NCBI RefSeq assembly: GCF_030684895.1
Contig: NZ_JAUXXP010000058.1
Location: forward strand, 1-64,000
Source of the DNA: Pseudomonas sp.
Lineage (GTDB): Bacteria; Pseudomonadota; Gammaproteobacteria; Pseudomonadales; Pseudomonadaceae
DNA: 64,000 nucleotides
Direction: 5' to 3'
The position numbers were made by a program, and so were the translations under genes. Under the pieces are notes generated by a model. That model had not been told where the DNA came from. It saw nothing but the letters and a program-made list of their open reading frames with translations, and searched no databases. Below, one piece after another: positions 21,646-32,288 of the stretch. Numbering within the stretch: the first letter of the stretch is position 1; each line of letters starts with the position of its first letter.

Positions 21646-22656
21646 TTACAGATAGTGTTTTATCAACAACTCGGCTAATTGCACAGCATTTAGCGCTGCG
21701 CCTTTTCTCACGTTATCAGACGCAATCCACAAATTGAGTTCGGCTGGATCAGCCAAACCGGCACGCACCCGGCCAACATAGACCACATCCTGGCCGACGG
21801 CGTCGCCGACGGCGGTTGGATAATCATCCAATTCCACCAATTCCAGAGCCGGCGCGGCGTCCAGAGCGGCGTACACCTGCTTCAGGTCGATGGCCGACTC
21901 GGCCTGCAGTGAAACGCTCAGGCTGTCGCCAAAAAACACCGGAACCTGAATACAGGTCACTGCAACCTGCAAATCGGGCAATGCCAGTAACTCCTTGAGC
22001 TCGCCGGCAATCTGCCGTTCCAGCGCTGCGTGCCCTGCGCTATCGGTCTGCTCGACCTGCGCCAGCAGATTGAAGGCCATTTGCCGATCAAACAGCTGCG
22101 GCTCGAATGCTCGCCCATTGAGCAGCTCGGCGGTTTGCCGCGCCAACTCGGACACCCCTTCCCGCCCGCGACTGGAGACAGCCAGGCAGGCCGTCACGCT
22201 CACCCGCTGAATGCGGACTTTTTCAGGCAAAGCCGCCAGCACGGCGGCCAGCGCAATACCCGGGGCACTTGGACTGGTCAGCAGATAGGGCGCGGACAGA
22301 CTCGCTAATACGGCAGGATTTACCTCGGGAATCACTCGTGGCGCCTGCGCAGCGGGCAAACCACTGGCCAGATCAATTACCGCGCAGCCCGCCGCAGCGG
22401 CCTGGGCCGCGTACTTCTGGGTCACCTTGCTACCGGCAGCCAAGAACACCAGTCGCACACTGGCAAAGTCGAAGGTTTCCAGATCACGTACGCGCAGGTT
22501 CTTGCCCTTATAGGACAAGGAGCGCCCGGCCGACTCACCGCTGGCCACCAGATGCAGATTGGCCACCGGGAACTCGCGCTCTTCCAGCAGCTGCACCAGG
22601 GTTTCGCCAACGCTGCCGGTGGCGCCAATAACGGCAATATCGAAGGTACGGGTCAT
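21646..22656 (-). CDS. Aspartate-semialdehyde dehydrogenase-like protein (Usg-1 type)
   Basis: MTRTFDIAVIGATGSVGETLVQLL; Asd fold but catalytic Cys motif not conserved (TSPSAPG). Confidence 0.88.
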   Translation of the reverse strand: MTRTFDIAVIGATGSVGETLVQLLEEREFPVANLHLVASGESAGRSLSYKGKNLRVRDLETFDFASVRLVFLAAGSKVTQKYAAQAAAAGCAVIDLASGLPAAQAPRVIPEVNPAVLASLSAPYLLTSPSAPGIALAAVLAALPEKVRIQRVSVTACLAVSSRGREGVSELARQTAELLNGRAFEPQLFDRQMAFNLLAQVEQTDSAGHAALERQIAGELKELLALPDLQVAVTCIQVPVFFGDSLSVSLQAESAIDLKQVYAALDAAPALELVELDDYPTAVGDAVGQDVVYVGRVRAGLADPAELNLWIASDNVRKGAALNAVQLAELLIKHYL

Positions 22657-22800
22657 GACAAGGCTCGAACAAATAAGCCCAGCACTGTATAGACGCACCA
22701 GACAAATGCAAAGGAGCGGACTGCTGAACGCTCGATTTGATTCGAACACCCAGCAGTCCGCCCCTCTTGGACAGTTTGCTTACCTATCAGCGCAGCGCGA

Positions 22801-23913
22801 TCAACGCTCCAGCAGGATGCGCAGCATACGCCGCAGCGGCTCAGCCGCGCCCCACAACAGCTGATCGCCGACGGTGAACGCGCCGAGGTACTGCGAGCCC
22901 ATATTGAGTTTGCGCAGACGACCAACCGGCACACTCAGGGTGCCCGTCACAGCAGTCGGGCCCAGCTCGCGAATACTTGCTTCACGCTGGTTCGGCACCA
23001 GCTTGACCCAAGGGTTGTGCTGGCTGATCAGGCCTTCGATGTCCGACAGTGGCACATCCTTGTTCAGCTTGATGGTCAGCGCCTGACTGTGGCAACGCAT
23101 CGCGCCGATACGCACGCACAGACCATCGACCGGAATCGGGTTCTTGAAGCGACCGAGGATCTTGTTGGTTTCCGCCTGGCCCTTCCACTCTTCACGGCTC
23201 TGGCCGTTCGGCAGTTCCTTGTCGATATAGGGGATCAGGCTACCGGCCAGCGGCACGCCAAAGTTGTCGACCGGGAACGATTCACCACGCATGGCTTCGG
23301 CCACTTTGCGGTCGATATCCAGAATGGCGCTTGCTGGGTCAGCCAGCTCATCAGCCACAGAAGCATTGATCGCGCCCATCTGCTTGATCAGCTCACGCAT
23401 ATTCTGCGCGCCGGCGCCGGATGCCGCCTGGTAGGTCATGGCGCTCATCCACTCGACTAGGCCGGCTTCATACAGACCGCCCAGGGCCATCAGCATCAGG
23501 CTGACGGTGCAGTTGCCACCGATGTAGTTCTTGGTGCCGGCATCCAGCTGCTGATCGATCACCTTGCGGTTGACCGGGTCGAGCACGATAACCGAGCTGT
23601 CGTCCATGCGCAGGCTGGAGGCAGCATCAATCCAGTAACCCTGCCAACCGGCTTCACGCAGCTTGGGGAAGACTTCGCTGGTGTAGTCGCCACCTTGGCA
23701 GGTGAGAATCACGTCCAGGCTTTTCAGCTCGTCAATGCTGTAGGCGTCCTTCAAAGGCGCCGTCTCCTTGCCAATCGCCGGGCCTTGGCCGCCGACATTG
23801 GAGGTGGTGAAGAACACCGGCTCGATCAAGTCGAAATCCTGTTCTTCCAGCATGCGTTGCATCAGCACGGAACCGACCATGCCGCGCCAACCGATCAGAC
23901 CTACACGTTTCAT
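22801..23913 (-). CDS. asd: Aspartate-semialdehyde dehydrogenase
   Basis: [18 protein letters not shown]; catalytic [10 protein letters not shown]. Confidence 0.97.
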   Translation of the reverse strand: MKRVGLIGWRGMVGSVLMQRMLEEQDFDLIEPVFFTTSNVGGQGPAIGKETAPLKDAYSIDELKSLDVILTCQGGDYTSEVFPKLREAGWQGYWIDAASSLRMDDSSVIVLDPVNRKVIDQQLDAGTKNYIGGNCTVSLMLMALGGLYEAGLVEWMSAMTYQAASGAGAQNMRELIKQMGAINASVADELADPASAILDIDRKVAEAMRGESFPVDNFGVPLAGSLIPYIDKELPNGQSREEWKGQAETNKILGRFKNPIPVDGLCVRIGAMRCHSQALTIKLNKDVPLSDIEGLISQHNPWVKLVPNQREASIRELGPTAVTGTLSVPVGRLRKLNMGSQYLGAFTVGDQLLWGAAEPLRRMLRILLER

Positions 23914-23967
23914 AACCACTACACCTATATAAGCTGACCACCGGAGTCCTCCGGCGGGCCAGGAAGA

Positions 23968-25050
23968 TTACAGACTACGCAGCGCTTCGACTACCGCGTC
24001 ACCCATCGCCGCGGTGCCGACCTTGGTTGTACCCGCGCTGTAGATATCGCCGGTGCGCAGGCCCTGATCGAGCACCTTGCTCACGGCCAGTTCGATGGCA
24101 TCAGCTGCAGCCGTTTGATTGAAGCTGTAACGCAGCATCATCGACACCGACAGAATGGTCGCCAATGGGTTGGCAATGCCCTGCCCGGCGATATCCGGCG
24201 CGCTGCCGTGGCACGGCTCATACATGCCTTTGTTGTTGGCATCCAGCGACGCCGACGGCAGCATGCCGATGGAGCCAGTGAGCATCGAGGCTTCATCCGA
24301 GAGGATGTCGCCGAACATATTGTCGGTCACCATCACGTCGAACTGCTTCGGCGCACGTACCAGCTGCATCGCAGCGTTGTCGACGTACATGTGGCTGAGT
24401 TCGACGTCCGGATAATCCTTGGCCACTTCAATCACTACGGCGCGCCACAACTGGCTGGAGGCCAGTACGTTGGCTTTGTCCACCGAGCAGAGCTTCTTGC
24501 CACGCACGCGGGCCATGTCGAAGCCGACGCGGGCGATACGACGGATTTCGCTCTCGCTGTACGGCAGGGTGTCGTAGGCCATGCGCTCGCCGTTTTCCAG
24601 CACCTTGCTCTCGCGCGGCTGACCGAAATAGATGCCGCCGGTCAGCTCACGCACGATGAGGATATCCAGGCCAGCAACGATTTCGCGCTTGAGGCTGGAA
24701 GCATCGGCCAGCTGCGGGTAGAGAATCGCCGGACGCAGGTTGCCGAACAGGCCCAGCTGCGAACGAATTTTCAACAGACCACGCTCCGGACGAATCGCCG
24801 GATCAATAGCGTCCCACTTCGGGCCGCCTACGGCGCCGAGCAGAATGGCATCGGCCGCCTTGGCGCGCGCCAGGGTTTCGTCAGCCAGCGGCACGCCGTA
24901 ACGGTCGATGGCCGCGCCACCGAGGTCATCGAAACTCAGTTCGAAACCCAGGTTGTACTTATCGTTGGCCAGTTCCAGCACCTTGACCGCTTCGGCCATG
25001 ATTTCCGGGCCGATACCGTCGCCGGGGAGAATCAGAATCTGCTTGGACAT
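23968..25050 (-). CDS. leuB: 3-isopropylmalate dehydrogenase
   Basis: [35 protein letters not shown]. Confidence 0.98.
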   Translation of the reverse strand: MSKQILILPGDGIGPEIMAEAVKVLELANDKYNLGFELSFDDLGGAAIDRYGVPLADETLARAKAADAILLGAVGGPKWDAIDPAIRPERGLLKIRSQLGLFGNLRPAILYPQLADASSLKREIVAGLDILIVRELTGGIYFGQPRESKVLENGERMAYDTLPYSESEIRRIARVGFDMARVRGKKLCSVDKANVLASSQLWRAVVIEVAKDYPDVELSHMYVDNAAMQLVRAPKQFDVMVTDNMFGDILSDEASMLTGSIGMLPSASLDANNKGMYEPCHGSAPDIAGQGIANPLATILSVSMMLRYSFNQTAAADAIELAVSKVLDQGLRTGDIYSAGTTKVGTAAMGDAVVEALRSL

Positions 25051-25100
25051 ACTTTTCTCAACTCATTGATCGGCGAGTGACGCATGCACTCGCCCACTGA

Positions 25101-25748
25101 TTACTTGATTGCGCCGAACAGCCAAGGGCTGCGCTGCTGATAGGTGGTTTCAAAGGTCTTGATCGCGTCACTGTCCTGCAGGGTCAGGCCGATATCGTCC
25201 AGACCATTGAGCAGGCAATGCTTGCGGAAGGCATCGACCTCAAAGCTGTACTGCACGCCATCCGGACGGGTCACGGTTTGCGCGGCCAGGTCGACGGTCA
25301 GCTGATAGCCGACCGTGGCTTCCGCCTGCTGGAACAGCGCGTCGACCTCGTCTTCCTTAAGGATGATCGGCAGCAGGCCGTTCTTGAAGCTGTTGTTGAA
25401 GAAGATATCGGCAAAGCTCGGCGCGATGATGGTGCGGAAACCATATTCCTCAAGCGCCCAAGGCGCGTGCTCGCGGGATGAACCGCAACCGAAGTTCTCC
25501 CGCGCCAGCAGCACGCTGGCACCCTGGTAACGCGCAAAGTTCAGTACGAACTCCTGATTCACCGGGCGCTTGGAGTTGTCTTGGTTCGGCTGGCCAACAT
25601 CGTGGTAACGCCACTCATCGAACAGGTTCGGGCCGAAGCCTGAGCGCTTGATCGACTTCAAGAACTGCTTGGGGATGATCTGGTCGGTGTCGACGTTGGC
25701 ACGATCCAGTGGAGCGACCAGGCCGGTGTGTTGAGTAAAGGCTTTCAT
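25101..25748 (-). CDS. leuD: 3-isopropylmalate dehydratase small subunit
   Basis: [27 protein letters not shown]. Confidence 0.98.
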   Translation of the reverse strand: MKAFTQHTGLVAPLDRANVDTDQIIPKQFLKSIKRSGFGPNLFDEWRYHDVGQPNQDNSKRPVNQEFVLNFARYQGASVLLARENFGCGSSREHAPWALEEYGFRTIIAPSFADIFFNNSFKNGLLPIILKEDEVDALFQQAEATVGYQLTVDLAAQTVTRPDGVQYSFEVDAFRKHCLLNGLDDIGLTLQDSDAIKTFETTYQQRSPWLFGAIK

Positions 25749-25758
25749 CGTCAGCTCC

Positions 25759-27186
25759 TTAGGCCTGGATCAATTCGCGGACATCGATAAAGCGGCCGGT
25801 CACTGCCGCCGCCGCCGCCATGGCAGGGCTGACCAGGTGCGTACGCCCACCGGCACCCTGACGGCCTTCGAAGTTGCGGTTGGAGGTGGACGCGCAATGC
25901 TCGCCACTGCCGAGTTTGTCCGGGTTCATCGCCAGGCACATGGAGCAGCCCGGCTCGCGCCATTCAAAACCGGCTTCGATAAAGATGTGGTGCAACCCTT
26001 CCTGTTCCGCCTGGGCTTTGACCAAGCCGGAGCCCGGCACCACCATCGCCTGTTTGATGGTGCTGGCGACCTTGCGGCCCTTGGCCACTTCAGCAGCAGC
26101 GCGCAGGTCTTCAATCCGCGAATTGGTGCAGGAGCCGATAAATACGCGATCCAGCTGGATATCAGTGATCGCCTGATTGGCCTGCAAACCCATGTATTTC
26201 AGGGCGCGGGTAATCGAGTCCTTCTTCACCGGATCGTTTTCGGCGGCCGGGTCCGGCACGTTCTGATCGACAGCCAGCACCATTTCCGGCGAAGTACCCC
26301 AGCTCACTTGCGGCTTGATGTCTTCGGCACGTAATTCGACCACAGTGTCGAAATGCGCATCAGCGTCGGACACCAGGTCCTGCCACTGCGCCACGGCGGC
26401 GGCCCAATCGGCGCCTTTCGGGGCAAACGGACGGCCTTCGACGTAGGCGATGGTCTTCTCATCTACCGCCACCAAGCCGACGCGGGCACCGGCTTCGATG
26501 GACATATTGCAGATGGTCATGCGCCCTTCCAGCGACAGGTCGCGGATTGCGCTACCGGTGAACTCCAGGGCATGGCCATTGCCGCCAGCGGTGCCGATCT
26601 TGCCGATTACCGCGAGGACGATGTCTTTGGCGGTCACGCCAAACGGCAGCTTGCCTTCGACCGCAACCTTCATGTTCTTCATCTTCTTGGCCACCAGACA
26701 CTGGGTCGCCAACACATGCTCGACCTCGGAGGTGCCGATGCCGTGAGCCAGCGCGCCGAATGCGCCGTGGGTCGAGGTGTGCGAGTCGCCGCAGACCACG
26801 GTCATGCCCGGCAAGGTGGCACCCTGCTCCGGGCCGACCACGTGGACGATGCCCTGGCGGATGTCGTTCATCTTGAACTCGAGGATGCCGAAGTCATCGC
26901 AGTTCTCATCCAGGGTTTGCACCTGAATGCGCGACACTTCATCAGCAATGGCTTCCAGACCGCCCTGACGCTCGGCCTTAGTGGTCGGCACGTTGTGGTC
27001 CGGGGTGGCGATGTTGGCGTCGATGCGCCACGGTTTGCGGTTGGCCAGACGCAAGCCCTCAAAGGCCTGGGGCGAGGTCACTTCGTGGAGGATATGCCGG
27101 TCGATGTAGATCAGCGACGAACCATCGTCGCGGCGCTTCACTTCGTGCATTTCCCAGAGCTTGTCGTACAGCGTTTTGCCAGCCAT
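25759..27186 (-). CDS. leuC: 3-isopropylmalate dehydratase large subunit
   Basis: Aconitase family; [40 protein letters not shown]. Confidence 0.98.
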   Translation of the reverse strand: MAGKTLYDKLWEMHEVKRRDDGSSLIYIDRHILHEVTSPQAFEGLRLANRKPWRIDANIATPDHNVPTTKAERQGGLEAIADEVSRIQVQTLDENCDDFGILEFKMNDIRQGIVHVVGPEQGATLPGMTVVCGDSHTSTHGAFGALAHGIGTSEVEHVLATQCLVAKKMKNMKVAVEGKLPFGVTAKDIVLAVIGKIGTAGGNGHALEFTGSAIRDLSLEGRMTICNMSIEAGARVGLVAVDEKTIAYVEGRPFAPKGADWAAAVAQWQDLVSDADAHFDTVVELRAEDIKPQVSWGTSPEMVLAVDQNVPDPAAENDPVKKDSITRALKYMGLQANQAITDIQLDRVFIGSCTNSRIEDLRAAAEVAKGRKVASTIKQAMVVPGSGLVKAQAEQEGLHHIFIEAGFEWREPGCSMCLAMNPDKLGSGEHCASTSNRNFEGRQGAGGRTHLVSPAMAAAAAVTGRFIDVRELIQA

Positions 27187-27298
27187 CCGCTTTCCCTCAT
27201 CAACCTGTTTCTATGCCTGGGCAAATAGCCCTTTGGCTTATGGGGTAATCCTATGGGCTTGAATTAAATTACTCAAATTCATATTTTTCATCCAAAGG

Positions 27299-27313
27299 AT
27301 TCCTAACTGGAAT
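27299..27313. promoter_or_regulatory. Candidate LysR-type operator ATTCC-TAACT-GGAAT
   Basis: Perfect dyad with T-N11-A in the leuC/lysR divergent intergenic region. Confidence 0.5.
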
Positions 27314-27367
27314 ACAAGTAAGCTTGAGCAGCGCCTATTGCACTCACCCACTGCCAGGAACAGCCGC

Positions 27368-28261
27368 ATGGATCTCGCCACCCTCAATGCCTTTATTGCC
27401 ATCGCCGAGCTGGGCAGCTTCTCCGAGGCAGCGGAACGCCTGCACCTGACCCAACCGGCGGTGAGCAAACGCATCGCCAGCCTGGAGCAGCAGCTGAGTG
27501 TGCGCCTGTTTGATCGCCTGGGCCGCGAGGTGAGCCTGACCGAGGCCGGCCGCGCCCTGCTGCCGCGGGCCTACCAGATTCTCAATGTGCTCGATGATAC
27601 GCGCCGCGCGCTGACCAACCTGAATGGCGAGATCAGCGGTCGCCTGACCCTCGCCACCAGCCACCATATCGGCCTGCATCGCCTGCCGCCGCTGCTGCGC
27701 GCCTTTACCCGGGCGCACCCGCAGGTGGCGCTGGATATTCAGTTCCTCGATTCAGAGGTGGCCTATGAAGAAGTCCTGCATGGCCGCGCTGAGCTGGCAG
27801 TCATCACCCTGGCCCCGGAAACCCGTGAGCCGGTGCATGCGGTGGCCGTGTGGGACGATCCGCTGGACTTCGTCGCCGCTCCCGAGCATCCGCTGGCACG
27901 CAGCCAGCTCATCAGCCTGGCCGATGTGGCGCATCACCCGGCGGTCTTTCCCGGCGGCAACACCTTTACCCACTATATTGTGCGGCGCCTGTTCGAGGCC
28001 CAGGGGCTGACGCCGAATATCGCCATGAGCACCAACTACCTGGAAACCATCAAGATGATGGTGTCCATCGGCCTGGCCTGGAGCGTACTACCGCGTACCA
28101 TGCTCGACGATCAGGTCGCACGCCTGCCGTTGCCGGGCATCCAGTTGACCCGCCAACTGGGCTATATCAGCCACACCGAACGCACCCTTTCCAACGCCGC
28201 GCGGGCCTTTATGAACCTGCTGGATGCCCAGCGTGATGGCCTTGCAATGGCCAGCGACTAA
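27368..28261 (+). CDS. LysR family transcriptional regulator
   Basis: N-terminal HTH MDLATLNAFIAIAELGSFSEAAERLHLTQPAVSKRIASLEQQL; divergent from leuC. Confidence 0.95.
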   Translation: MDLATLNAFIAIAELGSFSEAAERLHLTQPAVSKRIASLEQQLSVRLFDRLGREVSLTEAGRALLPRAYQILNVLDDTRRALTNLNGEISGRLTLATSHHIGLHRLPPLLRAFTRAHPQVALDIQFLDSEVAYEEVLHGRAELAVITLAPETREPVHAVAVWDDPLDFVAAPEHPLARSQLISLADVAHHPAVFPGGNTFTHYIVRRLFEAQGLTPNIAMSTNYLETIKMMVSIGLAWSVLPRTMLDDQVARLPLPGIQLTRQLGYISHTERTLSNAARAFMNLLDAQRDGLAMASD

Positions 28262-28358
28262 GGGCTAACGTGGGCTTATAACGATAAGAAAGGTTTCTGC
28301 ATGACTCAGCCCCGTTGCTCAGCCAAAGGCCAGGAAACCCACGCATGCAAAGGAAGCG

Positions 28359-31300
28359 TTGGTCGTGGCTAAATCCAGTGATCGCCGTCCGCCACTGCCG
28401 TTTATCCCGGCACTGGACCCTGCCGAATTCGAAAGCACCTGGAACGATGCCCCACGCCTGTTGCGTGCCCTCAACGGCGCCAAACTGGGCACCTGGTACT
28501 GGGACATCGAAAGCGGCCGGGTCAGCTGGTCACGCGGCGCCCAGGCCTTGTTCGGCCTCGACCCCAAGCAGCCGCTGGAAAAACGCATCGACTACATCGA
28601 GCTGATTCCCGAGGAAGACCGCCCCGATGTACTGCGCCTGTTCGAGCAACTGCTCGCCGGCAACCCGAGCAACCGCGCCTTTCGCCACCGTATTCGCTGG
28701 CCAGATGGCAGCCTGCATTGGCTGGAAATCAGTGGCAGCCTGCAGTTGGATGCCGATGGCAAGCAGCGAGTTATTGGCGTCATCCGCGACATCAGCAACC
28801 AGCAAGCCCGCGAGCAGGCGCTGCGCAGCAGCGAGGAAAAATTCGCCCAGGCCTTCAACTACAGTCCCGACGCGGTGGTCATCACCGAGAAATCCAGCGG
28901 ACGCTTTATCGAGATCAATGCCGGCTTCGAGCGACAATTTGGCTGGACCAGCGAACAGACCCTGGGCCGCACCTCGCTGGAAATGGGTATCTGGGCCTGC
29001 CTGAAAGACCGCCAGCGGATGATGGATGCGGTCAAAAGCAACACCCTCAACGGCCTGGAAGTACCGCTTTACCACCGCGATGGCAGCATCCGCAGAAACC
29101 TGCTGTTTGGCGGCGAAATACTTCTGGAAGGTATCCCCTGCCTGGTCCTGTCGCTGCGTGATATCACCCAACAGCGCCAGCAGGAACAGGACCTGCACGA
29201 CAGCCAGGAGCGCCTGAATCTGGCCCTGGACTCGGCCGACCTCGGCACCTGGGACTGGCACATCCCCAGCAATATGCTGTTTGGCTCGGCCCGCGCCTCA
29301 AAGCTGCACGGTCTGGCGGACGAGCCCTTTCATGACGACTTCCGCAAGTTCTTCAGCTTTGTTCCGCTGGAAGACCGCCACGCCATGCGCAAGCACTTTA
29401 ACAACCTGGCGCTGGGCCTGACCGAGGAATACCAGGTCACCTACCGCGCGGTGTACGGCAACCAGGACGTGCATTACCTGGAAAGCACCGCCAAGCTCTA
29501 CCGCGATGCCGATGGCAAGCCCGAGCGCATGGCCGGCATTCTTATCGACATCAGCGAGCGGGTGCGCCGCGAACAGAGCCTGGCCGCCTCCGAAGCCAAA
29601 TTCGCCAACCTGTTCCAGGCCAGCCCCGACCCCGTCGCCCTGACCACCCTGCCGGACGGCGTGGGCATGGAAATCAACGCAAGCTTCAGTCAGACCTTCG
29701 GCTGGCAGCCCGAGGAAGTGATTGGGCACACAATGACTGAGCTGAACTTCTGGGCTGACCTTAAGGTGCGGGCCGCGCTGTACGACAAGCTCGAACGCGA
29801 CAAAAGCCTGCACAACGAAGTAGCGGATTACCTCGATAAACAGGGCCGAGTGATCACCTGCGTGGTTTCATCCAGGCCCATGCTGCTGAACAACCAGCGC
29901 TGCATCCTCACCACCTTCCGCGACATCAGCGAGCGGCAGAAAGCCCAGGCTGCACTGCAGGCCAGCCAGGAAAAGTTTGCCCTGGCGTTCCACTCCAGCC
30001 CCGACGCCATCACCATTACCGAACGCGACAGCGGCCGCTATATCGAAGTCAACGAAGGCTTCGGCCGCCTGACCGGTTACACCCCCGACGAGGTGATCGG
30101 CCGCAGCGCCATGGAGCTCAATGTCTGGGCAGACCTGGCTGAGCGTGATGCGATGGTGCAGAAGCTGCAGCGCGACGGCCATGTCTACCACATGGAAATG
30201 CACGGCAAGCACCGCGATGGCACGGTCAAGCTGGTCGAGGTGTCGGTTGAACCCATCGAGCTCAACAAAACCCCCTGCCTGCTGCTCACCGCACGCGACA
30301 TCAGCGAGCTCAAGGCAGCCCAGGCCCAGGTGCAGCACCTGGCCTACCACGACTCGCTGACCAACCTGCCCAACCGCGCCCTGCTGCTCGACCGCCTGAC
30401 CCAGCAGATATCCCTGCTCAAGCGCCACGAACTGCGCGGCGCCCTGCTGTTTATCGACCTCGATCACTTCAAGCACATCAATGACTCACTCGGCCATCCG
30501 GTCGGTGATGCCGTGCTCAAGCTGGTCACCGCACGCCTGGAAGCCAGCGTGCGCCAGGAAGACACCGTGGCGCGCCTGGGCGGTGACGAATTTGTCGTGC
30601 TGATCTCCGGCCTGGAAGGCAAACGCTCGAAAGTAGTCCAGCAGGTCCGCGCTCTGGCAGAAAAACTGCGCCACCTGCTGGCCGAACCGATGCTGCTCGA
30701 CGGCCATCAACTGCAAGTCACCCCGAGCATCGGCATCGCCTTGATTCCCGACCATGGCGACACCCCCTCGGATCTGCTCAAGCGCGCCGATATCGCCCTC
30801 TACCGGGCCAAGGATTCCGGGCGCAACTGCATCCAGCTGTTTCGCAACACCATGCAGAAAGCCGCCAGCGAACGCCTGCGCCTGGAAAACGACCTGCGCC
30901 TGGCGCTCGCCCGAGGTGAGTTCGAGCTGCACTTTCAGCCCCAGGTGGATGCGCGCAACAACCAGATCATTGGCGCCGAAGCCCTGCTGCGCTGGATGCA
31001 CCCGACCCTGGGCGCGCAGTCACCGGCGCTGTTTATCCATGTGCTCGAAGAAAGCGGGCTGATTCTCGAAGTCGGCGGCTGGGTGCTCGCCGAAGCCTGC
31101 CACGCCTGCGCCCAACTGCTTGAGCAGGGCATGGTCAGCGCCGCGCAGTTCAGCCTGTGCGTGAATATCAGCCCTCGGCAATTTCGCCAGAATGATTTTG
31201 TCGAACGGGTGGAAAGCAGCCTGACCAGCAGCCACCTGCCGCCGCACATGCTCAAGCTGGAAATCACCGAAGGCATCGTGATCCAGAATATCGACGACAC

Positions 31301-31664
31301 CATCGCCAAGATGAACCGCCTCAAGCGCCTCGGCGTGACCTTTGCCATGGACGATTTCGGCACCGGCTACAGCTCGCTGACCTACCTCAAGCGACTGCCG
31401 GTGGATGTGCTGAAGATCGACCAGTCCTTCGTGCGCGACGCCACCCTGGATGCCAACGACGCGGAAATCATCCGCGCCATCGTCGCCATGGCCCGCAGCC
31501 TGGGCCTGGACATGATTGCCGAAGGCGTCGAGCAAACCGACCAGCTGGAATTCCTCCAGCAACAGGGCTGCCATCACTACCAGGGCTACCTGTTCAGCCG
31601 GCCAGTGCCGCTGCCGCAGTTCCGCCAGCTGTTGCACGACAACCGCATACCGGCGCCCCTGTAA
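28359..31664 (+). CDS. Multi-PAS/PAC sensor diguanylate cyclase and phosphodiesterase (GGDEF-EAL)
   Basis: Several PAS repeats; RLGGDEFVVL with RQED I-site 5 aa upstream; EAL domain (GAEALLRWMHP, FAMDDFGTGYSSL); exact start uncertain. Confidence 0.95.
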   Translation: MVVAKSSDRRPPLPFIPALDPAEFESTWNDAPRLLRALNGAKLGTWYWDIESGRVSWSRGAQALFGLDPKQPLEKRIDYIELIPEEDRPDVLRLFEQLLAGNPSNRAFRHRIRWPDGSLHWLEISGSLQLDADGKQRVIGVIRDISNQQAREQALRSSEEKFAQAFNYSPDAVVITEKSSGRFIEINAGFERQFGWTSEQTLGRTSLEMGIWACLKDRQRMMDAVKSNTLNGLEVPLYHRDGSIRRNLLFGGEILLEGIPCLVLSLRDITQQRQQEQDLHDSQERLNLALDSADLGTWDWHIPSNMLFGSARASKLHGLADEPFHDDFRKFFSFVPLEDRHAMRKHFNNLALGLTEEYQVTYRAVYGNQDVHYLESTAKLYRDADGKPERMAGILIDISERVRREQSLAASEAKFANLFQASPDPVALTTLPDGVGMEINASFSQTFGWQPEEVIGHTMTELNFWADLKVRAALYDKLERDKSLHNEVADYLDKQGRVITCVVSSRPMLLNNQRCILTTFRDISERQKAQAALQASQEKFALAFHSSPDAITITERDSGRYIEVNEGFGRLTGYTPDEVIGRSAMELNVWADLAERDAMVQKLQRDGHVYHMEMHGKHRDGTVKLVEVSVEPIELNKTPCLLLTARDISELKAAQAQVQHLAYHDSLTNLPNRALLLDRLTQQISLLKRHELRGALLFIDLDHFKHINDSLGHPVGDAVLKLVTARLEASVRQEDTVARLGGDEFVVLISGLEGKRSKVVQQVRALAEKLRHLLAEPMLLDGHQLQVTPSIGIALIPDHGDTPSDLLKRADIALYRAKDSGRNCIQLFRNTMQKAASERLRLENDLRLALARGEFELHFQPQVDARNNQIIGAEALLRWMHPTLGAQSPALFIHVLEESGLILEVGGWVLAEACHACAQLLEQGMVSAAQFSLCVNISPRQFRQNDFVERVESSLTSSHLPPHMLKLEITEGIVIQNIDDTIAKMNRLKRLGVTFAMDDFGTGYSSLTYLKRLPVDVLKIDQSFVRDATLDANDAEIIRAIVAMARSLGLDMIAEGVEQTDQLEFLQQQGCHHYQGYLFSRPVPLPQFRQLLHDNRIPAPL

Positions 31665-31698
31665 AACAACAAGGGCACCCGTAGGTGCCCTTGTTGTT
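31665..31698. terminator. Bidirectional terminator between GGDEF-EAL gene and hsp20
   Basis: AACAACAAGGGCACC-CGTA-GGTGCCCTTGTTGTT, 15-bp perfect stem. Confidence 0.9.
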
Positions 31699-31712
31699 AA
31701 AGGCGTGGCAGC

Positions 31713-32159
31713 TTAACTCTGCAGCACGGTGCGGCTGCCCCCAATCGGAATGCGCTTGGCTTTGGCCTCTTCCGGCACGATGCGTACCAGGTCGATATTC
31801 AGCAGGCCGTTGACCAGGCTGGCGGCCTTGACCTCGATATGGTCGGCCAGGCGGAACGACAGCTTGAACGCACGCTGGGCGATGCCTTGGTACAGATAGG
31901 TGACGTTCTCGGCACTGGTGTCGCGCTTGCCGCCGGTAACGGTCAGCACCCCGCGCTCGACCTGCAGCTCCAGGTCATCTTCCTGGAAGCCCGCCGCGGC
32001 GACCACGATGCGGTATTGATCGTCGGCATACTTCTCGACGTTGTAGGGTGGGTAGCTGCTGCCCGCCTCGTTGCGCATGGCCGACTCGAACAAATCATTG
32101 AAACGGTCGAAGCCAACGGACTGACGGAACAGCGGGGTCATGGAAAATGCAGTGCTCAT
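31713..32159 (-). CDS. Hsp20/IbpA-type small heat shock protein
   Basis: Alpha-crystallin domain YRIVVAAAGFQEDDLELQVERGVLTVTGGK. Confidence 0.96.
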   Translation of the reverse strand: MSTAFSMTPLFRQSVGFDRFNDLFESAMRNEAGSSYPPYNVEKYADDQYRIVVAAAGFQEDDLELQVERGVLTVTGGKRDTSAENVTYLYQGIAQRAFKLSFRLADHIEVKAASLVNGLLNIDLVRIVPEEAKAKRIPIGGSRTVLQS

Positions 32160-32220
32160 AATTAAATCTCCTGAAAATCAGCGAGTGGTTAATCGCGAGA
32201 CCCGACTTCGGCATCCCGCA
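32160..32220 (-). promoter_or_regulatory. ROSE-like RNA thermometer in hsp20 5' UTR
   Basis: SD hairpin CUCGCUG-AUUUU-CAGGAG with a single bulged G opposite the SD, preceded by hairpin GCGGGA...CCG-AAGU-CGG...UCUCGC. Confidence 0.7.
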
Positions 32221-32227
32221 TGACTAA

Positions 32228-32255
32228 AAATGTGGCTATTCAGGTAGATTTCAAG
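32228..32255 (-). promoter_or_regulatory. Sigma-32 (RpoH)-type promoter for hsp20
   Basis: CTTGAAA-13 nt-CCACATTT on minus strand; close to consensus CTTGAAA...CCCCATNT. Confidence 0.65.
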
Positions 32256-32288
32256 CCTCTGCAAAATTTTCTTACAGGGAGCAATTCG

